Shown: piece after piece, positions 14,995 through 26,069 of the stretch
How positions within the stretch are numbered: position 1 is the stretch's first letter
How the letters are laid out: each line of letters starts with the position of its first letter
Origin: Palaemon carinicauda
Taxonomy: Eukaryota > Arthropoda > Malacostraca > Decapoda > Palaemonidae
Length of the DNA stretch: 64,000 nucleotides
Direction of reading: 5' to 3'
Assembly (NCBI RefSeq): GCF_036898095.1
Contig: NC_090735.1
Coordinates: forward strand, 715,460 to 779,459
Notes under the pieces: generated by a model
The model's input: the letters and a program-made list of their open reading frames with translations, nothing else
Databases searched by the model: none
What the model was told of the DNA's origin: nothing
Translations under genes and position numbers: made by a program

Positions 14995-14999
14995 TACTG
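14995..14999. repeat. Possible 5-bp target-site duplication (left)
   Basis: TACTG here matches TACTG at 16,425-16,429 on the other side of the insert. The corresponding pair in the duplicated copy is 20,530-20,534 and 21,960-21,964. TACTG is part of the normal monomer (GTACTGACTCAG), so a clean break at this point would also give this appearance. Confidence 0.4.
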
Positions 15000-16424
15000 T
15001 ATTCTAAATTATTTACTGTGAATAATACACCAAGAAAAAACACAAGAAATTTAATAATGAATTCTACAGTTGAATTTATCAATTTGTTGGGAATATCCTT
15101 GCTTCCTGGTTGCAACAGGTAATCCCAAACCATACGCGGTAGAGGGATGGTGCTGGCCCTGCTGCCAACTCACAGTTTCAGAATAAATCAAGAGAATCTG
15201 AAATGAGGGAAATCCTAATATAAGAAGGACTCCTAATCAAATTAACTAAATAAAATTTAATGTAAAACTTAAGAAAAATGAATCAAGTAAAATATATATA
15301 TAAAGTAAACCTCTAAATGCTCAAGAGCAATGCAATTAAGTGGGCATGTCCATCCAAACATACGTAAAAACAATGAGGCAACGAAGCACGAGATTGAGAG
15401 GCTAAGCAAAACTATCTGGGATGAACAAGTAGTTACTGGGTTAACCCGGCAGACCATAAATATAAAATTATGGCTTGAAAAATATGAATTACTACCTGTT
15501 AAATATAAGTAAAAGTAATATGCTAGCTCCAGAAATATTAATGTTGCCTTTAAATGAAGGTCCAAAAGACATATAATAGGCTTACTTGGTAAATATAATT
15601 ACATATATGGGTACCAATCGAATATGATTCTCTGATAAATTTCATGGGGAAATTCTGTTAGGACATTATTGTTCAACAATAATTACTGAAATTGAAATCG
15701 CAAATGACAAGCACCAAACGAAATTTGCAACGAACCTTCAAATTTTCAGCTATCCTTTCCAGGTCCAAATAAGCCGAATAATCGTATTAGCAACTAGATG
15801 GTGTCGGTTGGCAAGTTGTTCTTCGTGGAAATGGTGGCGGCCTAAGGGGGATAAAAGGCAGCATTATCCGCCTCCCCACCCTCGGTACATGGGCCAGGTC
15901 ACAGATACATTTAGCTCTTCATAGTTCCTTTAGAATGCACTGCACTTAAGATTTGTATGATCGTAGTACCGATCTCAAAGTCGGGCTGTGCTAGGTAGTG
16001 GTCACGTCTTCACTATCCCTCTCCTTCCAAGCTACTACTGCTCCAAAGTATTTTGGGAACGGGGTTGACGCTGGAAGATAACCAAACTAGGCAGTAACTA
16101 GTTACAGGGTTAACGTAATTAACTACCTTCGTTGCTGTTAGCTTGGTGCTTGGTATAGTTAAGTTAAAAGAAAATCAATTTACCAAACATTTATTTAAAT
16201 GATAAAGGAAATGCATATATTTACCAAGCAATTACAACAGAAGAACAAAGAACCCAAACAGCAGGATATACCTTTAATAATTAATGCTTATTTTAGAGTA
16301 TAAGGAAACAATAAAAGCAAACTACATGAGAATACGAGACTAACTAAAAATATTACGCAAAATAATGAAAATCTCTTATATTAATAAGAAGGAAAAACTA
16401 AGGATAAAAATAACTTTCCAAACA
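15000..16424. other. 1,425-bp non-satellite insert, copy 1
   Basis: AT-rich sequence with no resemblance to the monomer interrupts the array. The satellite reads up to GTACTG on the left and resumes at TACTGACTCAG on the right, so a 5-bp TACTG (14,995-14,999 and 16,425-16,429) flanks it. This may be a target-site duplication, but it is short and lies in a repeated motif. I see no terminal inverted repeats. Internal features are weak: an imperfect direct repeat (TAGTTAC-GGGTTAAC, near 15,430 and 16,099) and an inverted pair around CTTGGTAAATAT (near 15,587 and 16,215). A 60-codon + frame (15,330-15,512) and a 98-codon - frame (15,269-15,565) are not recognised and I do not call them genes. Possible origins are a non-autonomous transposon or a captured genomic fragment. 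Confidence 0.85.
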
Positions 16425-19400
16425 TACTGACTCAGTAGGTAGGACCAAGTAGTTGAATCATAGAAGATGAGGATAAAAAGGAACTATATTTTGAGGAGGA
16501 AATATCCTTTGATGTTGGAGTACAGGCCTTCATCATTGGATAAAGTACTGATTCAGAGGGAAGGACCAAGTAGTTGGACCATAGAAGAGGAAGAGAAAAA
16601 GGAACTTTATTTTGAGGAGGAAATATCCTTTCATGTTGAAGTACAAGCCTTCATCAATCGATAAAGTACTGACTCAGTGGGAAGGACCAAGTAGTTGGAC
16701 CATAGAACATGAAGAGAAAAAGGAACTTTATTTTGAGGAGGAAATATTCTTTGATGTTGGAGTACAGGCCTTCATCATTAGATAAAGTACTGACTCAGTG
16801 CGAAGGACCAAGTAGTTGGACCATAAAAGATGAAGAAAAAAAAGGAACTTTATTTTGAGGAGGAAATATCCTTTGATGTTGGAGTACAGGCCTTCATCAT
16901 TGGATAAAGTACTGACGGTAGGAAGGACCAAGTAGTTGGACCATAGAAGATGGAGAGAAAAAGGAGCTTTATTTTGAGAAGGAAATATCCTTTGATGTTG
17001 GAGTAGACCCCTTCATCGTTGGATAAAGTACTATCTCAGTAGGAAGGACTAAGTAGTTGGACCATAGAAGAGGAAGAGAAAAAGGAACTTTATTTTGAGG
17101 AGGAAATATCCTTTGATGTTGGAGTACAGGCCCTCATCAGTGGATAAAGTACTGACTCAGTGGGAAGGACCTAGTAGTTGGACCATAAAAGAGAAAGAGA
17201 AAAAGGAACTTTATTTTGAGGAGGAAATATCCTTTGATGTAGGAGTACAGGCCTTCATCATTGGATAAAGTACTGACTCAGTGGGAAGGACCAAGTAGTT
17301 GAACCATAGAAGAAGAAGAGAAAAAGGAACTTTATTTTGATGAGGAAATATTATTTGATGTTGGTGTACAGGCCTTCATCATTGGATAAAGTACTGATTC
17401 AGTGGGAAGGACCAAGTAGTTGGACCAGAGAAGAGGAAGAGAAAAAGGAACTTTATTTTGAGGAGGAAATATCCTTTGATGTTGGAGTACAAGCCTTCAT
17501 CAATGGATAAAGTACTGACTCAGTGGGAAGGACCAAGTAGTTGGACCATAGAAGATGAAGAGAAAAAGGAACTTTATTTTAAAGAGGAAATATTCTTTGA
17601 TGTTGGAGTACAGGCCTTCATCGTTGGATAAAGTACTGACTCAGTGCGAAGGACCAAGTAGTTGGAATATAAAAGATGAAGAAAAAAAGGAACTTTATTT
17701 TGAGGAGGAAATATCCTTTGATGTTAAGTACAGGCCTTCATCATTGGATAAAGTACTGCCTCAGTGGGAAGGACCAAGTAGTTAGACCATAGAAGATGAA
17801 GAGAAAAAGAAACTTTATTTTGAGGAAGATATATCTTTTGATGTAGGAGTAGAGGCCTTCATCATTGGATAAAGTACTGACGGCAGGAAGGACCAAGTAG
17901 TTGGACCATAGAAGATGGAGAGAAAAAGGAGCTTTATTTTGAAAAGGAAATATCCTTTGATGTTGGAGTAGACCCCTTCATCGTTGGATAAAGTACTGAC
18001 TCAGTAGGAAGGACCAAGTAGTTGGACCATAGAAGAGGAAGAGAAAAAGGAACTTTATTTTGAGGAGGAAATATCCTTTGATGTAGGAGTACAGGCCTTC
18101 ATCAGTGGATAAAGTACTGACTCAGTGGGAAGGACCTAGTAGTTGGACCATAAAAGAGAAAGAGAAAAAGGAACTTTATTTTGAGGAGGAAATATCCTTT
18201 GATGTAGGATTACAGGCCTTCATCATTGGATAAAGTACTGACTCAGTGGGAAGGACCAAGTAGTTGAACCATAGAAGAGGAAGAGAAAAAGGAACTTTAT
18301 TTTGAGGAGGAAATATTCTTTGATGTTGGTGTACAGGCCATCATAATTGGATAAAGTACTGACTCAGTGGGGAGGACCAAGTAATTGGACCATAGAAGAT
18401 GGAGAGAAAAAGGAACTTTATTTTGAGAAGGAAATATCCTTTGATGTTGGAGTACAGGCCTTCTTCATTGGATAAAGTACTGACTCAGTGGGAAGTACCA
18501 AGTAGTTGGACCATAGAAGATGAAGAGAAAAGGGAACTTTATTTTGAGGAGGACATATCTTTTGATGTCGGAGTACAGGCCTTCATCATTGGATAAAGCA
18601 CTGACAGTGAGAAGGACGAAGTAGTTGGACCATAGAAGATGGAGAGAAAAGGGAACTTTATTTTGAGGAGGAAATATCCTTTGATGTAGGAGTACGGGCC
18701 TTCATCATTGGATAAAGTACTGACTCAGTGGGAAGGACAAAGTAGTTGGACCATAGAAGAGGAAGAGAAAAAGGAACTTTATTTTGAGGAGGAAATATCC
18801 TTTGATGTAGGAGTACAAGCCTTCCTCATTGGATAAAGTACTGACTCAGTGGGAAGGACCAAGTAGGTAGACCATAGAAGATGAAGAGAAAAAGGAACTT
18901 TATTTTGAGTAGGAAATATCCTTTGATGTAGGAGTACAGGCCTTCATCACTGGAAAAAGTACTGACTCAGTGGGAAGGACCAAGTAGTTGGACCATAAAA
19001 GATGAAGAGAAAAAGGAACTTCATTTTGAGGAGGAAATATCCTTTGATGTTGGATTAAAGGCCTTCGTGATTGGATAAAGTACTTACTCAGTGGAAAGGA
19101 CTAAGTGGTTGGACCATAGAAGATGAAGAGAAAAAGGAACTCCATTTTGAGGAGGAAATATCCTTTGATGTTGGAGTACGGGCCTTAATCATTGGATAAA
19201 GTACTGACTCAGTGGGGAGGACCAAGTGGTTGGACCATAGAAGAGGAAGAGAAAAAGTAACTTTATTTTGAGGAGGAAATATCCTTTGATGTAGGAGTAC
19301 AAGCTTTCATCATTGGATAAAGTACTGACTCAGTGGGAAGGACCAAGTAGTTGGACCATAGAAGATAAAGAGAAAAAGGAACTTTATTTTGAGGAGGAAA

Positions 19401-20534
19401 TATCCTTTGATGTAGGAGTACAGGCCTTCATCGTTGGATAAAGTACTGACTCAGTGGGAAGGACCAAGTAGTTGGACCATAGAAGATGAAGAGAAAAAGG
19501 AACTTTATTTTGAGGAGGAAATATTCTTTGATGTTGGAGTACAGGCCTTCGTTATTGGATAAAGTACTGACTCAGTGGAAAGGACCAAGTGGTTGGACCA
19601 TAGGAGAGGAAGAGAAAAAGGAACTTTATTTTGAGGAGGAAATATCCTTTGATGTTGGAGTACAGGCCTTCATCATTGGATAAAGTACTGACTCAGTGGG
19701 AAGGACCAAGTAGTTGGACCATAGAAGAGGAAGAGAAAAAGGAACTTTATTTTGAGGAGGAAATATTCTTTGATGTTGGAGTACAGGCCTTCATCATTGG
19801 ATAAAGTACTGACTCAGTGGGGAGGACCAAGTAGTTGGACCATAGAAGATGAAGAGAAAAAGGAACTTTATTTTGAGGAGGAAATATCCTTTGATGTTGG
19901 AGTACAGGCCTTCTTCATTGGATAAAGTACTGACTCAGTGGGAAAGACCAAGTAGTTGGACCATAGAAGATGAAGAGAAAAGGGAACTTTATTTTGAGGA
20001 GGACATATCTTTTGATGTAGGAGTACAGGCCTTCATCATTGGATAAAGTACTGACTCAGTGGGAAGGACCAAGTAGTTGGACCATAGAAGATGAAGAGAA
20101 TAAGGAAATTTATTTTGAGGAGGAAATATCCTTTGATGTAAGAGTACAGGCTTTCATCATTGGATAAAGTACTGACTCAGTGGGAAGGACCAAGTAGTTG
20201 GACCATAAAAGATGAAAAGGTAAAGGAACTTTGTTTTGAGGAGGAAATATCCTTTGATGTTGGAGTACAGGCCTTCATCATGAGATAAAGTACTGACTCA
20301 GTGGGAAGGACCAAGTAGTTGGACCATAGAAGATGAAGAGAAAAAGGAACTTCGTTTTGAGGAGGAAATATCTTTTGATGTTGGAGTTCAAGCCTTCATC
20401 ATTGGATAAAGTACTAACTCAGTGGGAAGGACCAAGTAGTTGGACCAGAGAAGAGGAAGAGAAAAAGGAACTTTTTTAGGAGGAAATATCCTTTGATGTA
20501 GGAGTACAGGCCTTCATAATTGGATAAAGTACTG
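16425..20534 (+). repeat. 121-bp satellite array, block 2
   Basis: About 34 monomers between the two copies of the insert, in the same orientation as block 1. It contains recognisable variant monomers that recur later in the array: 'gtagaccccttcatcg', 'tactgacggcagg', 'ttttaaagaggaaatattc' and 'gatgtcggagtac'. A contracted monomer lacks TCA of GACTCAG, giving 'gacagtgagaagg' or 'gacggtagg'. Confidence 0.96.
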
Positions 20535-23500
20535 TATTCTAAATTATTTACTGTGAATAATACACCAAGAAAAAACACAAGAAATTTAATAATGAATTCT
20601 ACAGTTGAATTTATCAATTTGTTGGGAATATCCTTGCTTCCTGGTTGCAACAGGTAATCCCAAACCATACGCGGTAGAGGGATGGTGCTGGCCCTGCTGC
20701 CAACTCACAGTTTCAGAATAAATCAAGAGAATCTGAAATGAGGGAAATCCTAATATAAGAAGGACTCCTAATCAAATTAACTAAATAAAATTTAATGTAA
20801 AACTTAAGAAAAATGAATCAAGTAAAATATATATATAAAGTAAACCTCTAAATGCTCAAGAGCAATGCAATTAAGTGGGCATGTCCATCCAAACATACGT
20901 AAAAACAATGAGGCAACGAAGCACGAGATTGAGAGGCTAAGCAAAACTATCTGGGATGAACAAGTAGTTACTGGGTTAACCCGGCAGACCATAAATATAA
21001 AATTATGGCTTGAAAAATATGAATTACTACCTGTTAAATATAAGTAAAAGTAATATGCTAGCTCCAGAAATATTAATGTTGCCTTTAAATGAAGGTCCAA
21101 AAGACATATAATAGGCTTACTTGGTAAATATAATTACATATATGGGTACCAATCGAATATGATTCTCTGATAAATTTCATGGGGAAATTCTGTTAGGACA
21201 TTATTGTTCAACAATAATTACTGAAATTGAAATCGCAAATGACAAGCACCAAACGAAATTTGCAACGAACCTTCAAATTTTCAGCTATCCTTTCCAGGTC
21301 CAATTAAGCCGAATAATCGTATTAGCAACTAGATGGTGTCGGTTGGCAAGTTGTTCTTCGTGGAAATGGTGGCGGCCTAAGGGGGATAAAAGGCAGCATT
21401 ATCCGCCTCCCCACCCTCGGTACATGGGCCAGGTCACAGATACATTTAGCTCTTCATAGTTCCTTTAGAATGCACTGCACTTAAGATTTGTATGATCGTA
21501 GTACCGATCTCAAAGTCGGGCTGTGCTAGGTAGTGGTCACGTCTTCACTATCCCTCTCCTTCCAAGCTACTACTGCTCCAAAGTATTTTGGGAACGGGGT
21601 TGACGCTGGAAGATAACCAAACTAGGCAGTAACTAGTTACAGGGTTAACGTAATTAACTACCTTCGTTGCTGTTAGCTTGGTGCTTGGTATAGTTAAGTT
21701 AAAAGAAAATCAATTTACCAAACATTTATTTAAATGATAAAGGAAATGCATATATTTACCAAGCAATTACAACAGAAGAACAAAGAACCCAAACAGCAGG
21801 ATATACCTTTAATAATTAATGCTTATTTTAGAGTATAAGGAAACAATAAAAGCAAACTACATGAGAATACGAGACTAACTAAAAATATTACGCAAAATAA
21901 TGAAAATCTCTTATATTAATAAGAAGGAAAAACTAAGGATAAAAATAACTTTCCAAACATACTGACTCAGTAGGTAGGACCAAGTAGTTGAATCATAGAA
22001 GATGAGGATAAAAAGGAACTATATTTTGAGGAGGAAATATCCTTTGATGTTGGAGTACAGGCCTTCATCATTGGATAAAGTACTGATTCAGAGGGAAGGA
22101 CCAAGTAGTTGGACCATAGAAGAGGAAGAGAAAAAGGAACTTTATTTTGAGGAGGAAATATCCTTTCATGTTGAAGTACAAGCCTTCATCAATCGATAAA
22201 GTACTGACTCAGTGGGAAGGACCAAGTAGTTGGACCATAGAACATGAAGAGAAAAAGGAACTTTATTTTGAGGAGGAAATATTCTTTGATGTTGGAGTAC
22301 AGGCCTTCATCATTAGATAAAGTACTGACTCAGTGCGAAGGACCAAGTAGTTGGACCATAAAAGATGAAGAAAAAAAAGGAACTTTATTTTGAGGAGGAA
22401 ATATCCTTTGATGTTGGAGTACAGGCCTTCATCATTGGATAAAGTACTGACGGTAGGAAGGACCAAGTAGTTGGACCATAGAAGATGGAGAGAAAAAGGA
22501 GCTTTATTTTGAGAAGGAAATATCCTTTGATGTTGGAGTAGACCCCTTCATCGTTGGATAAAGTACTATCTCAGTAGGAAGGACTAAGTAGTTGGACCAT
22601 AGAAGAGGAAGAGAAAAAGGAACTTTATTTTGAGGAGGAAATATCCTTTGATGTTGGAGTACAGGCCCTCATCAGTGGATAAAGTACTGACTCAGTGGGA
22701 AGGACCTAGTAGTTGGACCATAAAAGAGAAAGAGAAAAAGGAACTTTATTTTGAGGAGGAAATATCCTTTGATGTAGGAGTACAGGCCTTCATCATTGGA
22801 TAAAGTACTGACTCAGTGGGAAGGACCAAGTAGTTGAACCATAGAAGAAGAAGAGAAAAAGGAACTTTATTTTGATGAGGAAATATTATTTGATGTTGGT
22901 GTACAGGCCTTCATCATTGGATAAAGTACTGATTCAGTGGGAAGGACCAAGTAGTTGGACCAGAGAAGAGGAAGAGAAAAAGGAACTTTATTTTGAGGAG
23001 GAAATATCCTTTGATGTTGGAGTACAAGCCTTCATCAATGGATAAAGTACTGACTCAGTGGGAAGGACCAAGTAGTTGGACCATAGAAGATGAAGAGAAA
23101 AAGGAACTTTATTTTAAAGAGGAAATATTCTTTGATGTTGGAGTACAGGCCTTCATCGTTGGATAAAGTACTGACTCAGTGCGAAGGACCAAGTAGTTGG
23201 AATATAAAAGATGAAGAAAAAAAGGAACTTTATTTTGAGGAGGAAATATCCTTTGATGTTAAGTACAGGCCTTCATCATTGGATAAAGTACTGCCTCAGT
23301 GGGAAGGACCAAGTAGTTAGACCATAGAAGATGAAGAGAAAAAGAAACTTTATTTTGAGGAAGATATATCTTTTGATGTAGGAGTAGAGGCCTTCATCAT
23401 TGGATAAAGTACTGACGGCAGGAAGGACCAAGTAGTTGGACCATAGAAGATGGAGAGAAAAAGGAGCTTTATTTTGAAAAGGAAATATCCTTTGATGTTG

Positions 23501-24647
23501 GAGTAGACCCCTTCATCGTTGGATAAAGTACTGACTCAGTAGGAAGGACCAAGTAGTTGGACCATAGAAGAGGAAGAGAAAAAGGAACTTTATTTTGAGG
23601 AGGAAATATCCTTTGATGTAGGAGTACAGGCCTTCATCAGTGGATAAAGTACTGACTCAGTGGGAAGGACCTAGTAGTTGGACCATAAAAGAGAAAGAGA
23701 AAAAGGAACTTTATTTTGAGGAGGAAATATCCTTTGATGTAGGATTACAGGCCTTCATCATTGGATAAAGTACTGACTCAGTGGGAAGGACCAAGTAGTT
23801 GAACCATAGAAGAGGAAGAGAAAAAGGAACTTTATTTTGAGGAGGAAATATTCTTTGATGTTGGTGTACAGGCCATCATAATTGGATAAAGTACTGACTC
23901 AGTGGGGAGGACCAAGTAATTGGACCATAGAAGATGGAGAGAAAAAGGAACTTTATTTTGAGAAGGAAATATCCTTTGATGTTGGAGTACAGGCCTTCTT
24001 CATTGGATAAAGTACTGACTCAGTGGGAAGTACCAAGTAGTTGGACCATAGAAGATGAAGAGAAAAGGGAACTTTATTTTGAGGAGGACATATCTTTTGA
24101 TGTCGGAGTACAGGCCTTCATCATTGGATAAAGCACTGACAGTGAGAAGGACGAAGTAGTTGGACCATAGAAGATGGAGAGAAAAGGGAACTTTATTTTG
24201 AGGAGGAAATATCCTTTGATGTAGGAGTACGGGCCTTCATCATTGGATAAAGTACTGACTCAGTGGGAAGGACAAAGTAGTTGGACCATAGAAGAGGAAG
24301 AGAAAAAGGAACTTTATTTTGAGGAGGAAATATCCTTTGATGTAGGAGTACAAGCCTTCCTCATTGGATAAAGTACTGACTCAGTGGGAAGGACCAAGTA
24401 GGTAGACCATAGAAGATGAAGAGAAAAAGGAACTTTATTTTGAGTAGGAAATATCCTTTGATGTAGGAGTACAGGCCTTCATCACTGGAAAAAGTACTGA
24501 CTCAGTGGGAAGGACCAAGTAGTTGGACCATAAAAGATGAAGAGAAAAAGGAACTTCATTTTGAGGAGGAAATATCCTTTGATGTTGGATTAAAGGCCTT
24601 CGTGATTGGATAAAGTACTTACTCAGTGGAAAGGACTAAGTGGTTGG
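19113..24647 (+). repeat. 5,535-bp tandem duplication, copy 2
   Basis: Second copy of 13,578-19,112, with the same insert and the same ordered monomer variants. Downstream of 24,647 the sequence leaves the duplication and continues with a 'gaggaagagagaaagg' monomer also seen near 28,160 and 31,065. The near-identity means either a very recent duplication, gene conversion between copies, or an assembly duplication. The sequence alone does not separate these. Confidence 0.93.
20535..21959. other. 1,425-bp non-satellite insert, copy 2
   Basis: Copy of 15,000-16,424 carried by the 5,535-bp duplication, with the same flanking TACTG. I noticed one substitution (T at 21,304 against A at 15,769). 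Insertion therefore preceded the duplication. No gene is supported within it; the frames at 20,865-21,047 (+) and 20,804-21,100 (-) are the duplicated counterparts of those in copy 1. Confidence 0.85.
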
Positions 24648-26069
24648 ACCATAGAAGAGGAAGAGAGAAAGGAACTTTATTTTGAGGAGGAAATATCCTT
24701 TGATGTTGGAGTACAGACCTTCATCATTGGATAAAGTACTGACTCAGTGGGAAGGACCAAGTAGTTGGATCATAGAAGATGAAGAGAAAAAGGAACTTTA
24801 TTTTGAGGATAAAATATCTTTTGATGTAGAAGTACAGGCCTTCATCATTGGATAAAGTACTGACTCAGTAGGAAGGACCTAGTAGTTGGACCAGAGAAGA
24901 GGAAGAGAAAAATGAACTTTATTTTGAGGAGGAAATATCCTTTGATGTTGGAGTAGAGGCCTTCATCGTTGGATAAAGTACTGACTCAGTGGGAAGGACC
25001 AAGTAGTTGGACCATAGAAGATGAAGAGAAAAAGGAACTTTATTTTGAGGAGGAAATATCCTTTGATGTTGGAGTACAGGTCTTCATCATTGGATAAAGT
25101 ACTGACTCAGTAGGAAGGACCTAGTAGTTGGACCAGAGAAGAGGAAGAGAAAAATGAACTTTATTTTGAGGAGGAAATATCCTTTGATGTAGGAGTACAG
25201 GCCTTCATCATGAGATAAAGTACTGACTCAGTGGGAAGGACCAAGTAGTTGGACCAGAGAAGAGGAAGAGAAAAAGGAACTTTTTTTAGGAGGAAATATC
25301 CTTTGATGTATGAGTACAGGCCTTCATCATTGGATAAAGTTCTGACTCAGTAGGAAGGACCAAGTAGTTGGATCATAGAAGATGAGGAAAAAAAGGAACT
25401 ATATTTTGAGGAGGAAATATCCTTTGATGTTGGAGTACAGGCCTTCATCATTGGATAAAGTACTGATTCAGTGGGAAGGACCAAGTAGTTGGACCATAGA
25501 AGAGAAAGAGAAAAAGGAACTTTATTTTGAGGAGGAAATATCCTTTGATGTTGGAGTACAGGCCTTCATCATTGGATAAAGTACTGACTCAGTGGGAAGG
25601 ACCAAGTAGTTGGACCATAGAAGATGAAGAGAAAAGGGAACTTTATTTTGAGGAGGAAATATTCTTTGATATTGGAGTACATGCCTTCATCATTGGATAA
25701 AGTACTGACTCAGTGCGAAGGACCAAGTAGTTGGACCATAAAAGATGAAGAAAAAAAGGAACTTTATTTTTGAGGAGGAAATATCCTTTGATGTTGGAGT
25801 ACAGGCCTTCATCATTGGATAAAGTACTGCCTCAGTGGGAAGGACCAATTAGTTAGACCATAGAAGATGAAGAGAAAAAGAAATTTTATTTTGAGGATGA
25901 CATATCTTTTGATGTAAGAGTACAGGCCTTCATCATTGGATAAAGTACTGACGGTAGGAAGGACCAAGTAGTTGGACCATAGAAGATGGAGAGAAAAAGG
26001 AGCTTTATTTTGAGAAGAAAATATCCTTTGATGTTGGAGTAGACCCCTTCATCGTTGGATAAAGTACTG

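Larger units (their letters stand above)
1..14999 (+). repeat. 121-bp satellite array, block 1
   Basis: About 124 head-to-tail copies of a 121-bp monomer, entering from beyond the left edge. Counting bases between successive landmarks (GGCCTTCATCATTGGATAAA, GGACCAAGTAGTTGGACCAT, GAGGAGGAAATATCC) gives 121 bp, with scattered 1-3 bp indels. Each monomer has one AGGCCT, two GTAC sites, a TGACTCA core within ACTGACTCAGT, and a purine run around GAAGATGAAGAGAAAAAGGA. Diagnostic variants include gatgTtggag versus gatgTaggag and gaagaTgaag versus gaagaGgaag. All copies share one orientation. Short open frames on both strands are by-products of the repeat: 121 is 1 modulo 3, so each frame is read through about 1.6 monomers before a stop. 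There is no evidence of translation. The family is not one I can name. Confidence 0.97.
13578..19112 (+). repeat. 5,535-bp tandem duplication, copy 1
   Basis: The whole segment, made of satellite, a 1,425-bp unrelated insert and more satellite, recurs immediately downstream with a constant offset of 5,535 bp. Landmarks keep that offset throughout: insert start 15,000/20,535, insert end 16,424/21,959, the 'aaaagaggaaatattc' monomer near 17,580/23,115. The only base difference I noticed is A at 15,769 against T at 21,304. The breakpoint maps within ACCATAGAAGA at 19,113-19,123: identity ends where one copy continues tgaag and the other ggaag. Confidence 0.93.

Noticed and set aside
1..15000. 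CRISPR-like array of regular repeats
   Set aside because: There are no distinct spacers; the whole 121 bp is repeated. The context is eukaryotic satellite.
15900..16060. Possible 5S rRNA or tRNA-like sequence in the insert (GGTCACAGATAC, ACCGATCTCAAAGTCGGGCT)
   Set aside because: There is no matching box A/B or 5S internal control order, and no cloverleaf could be drawn.
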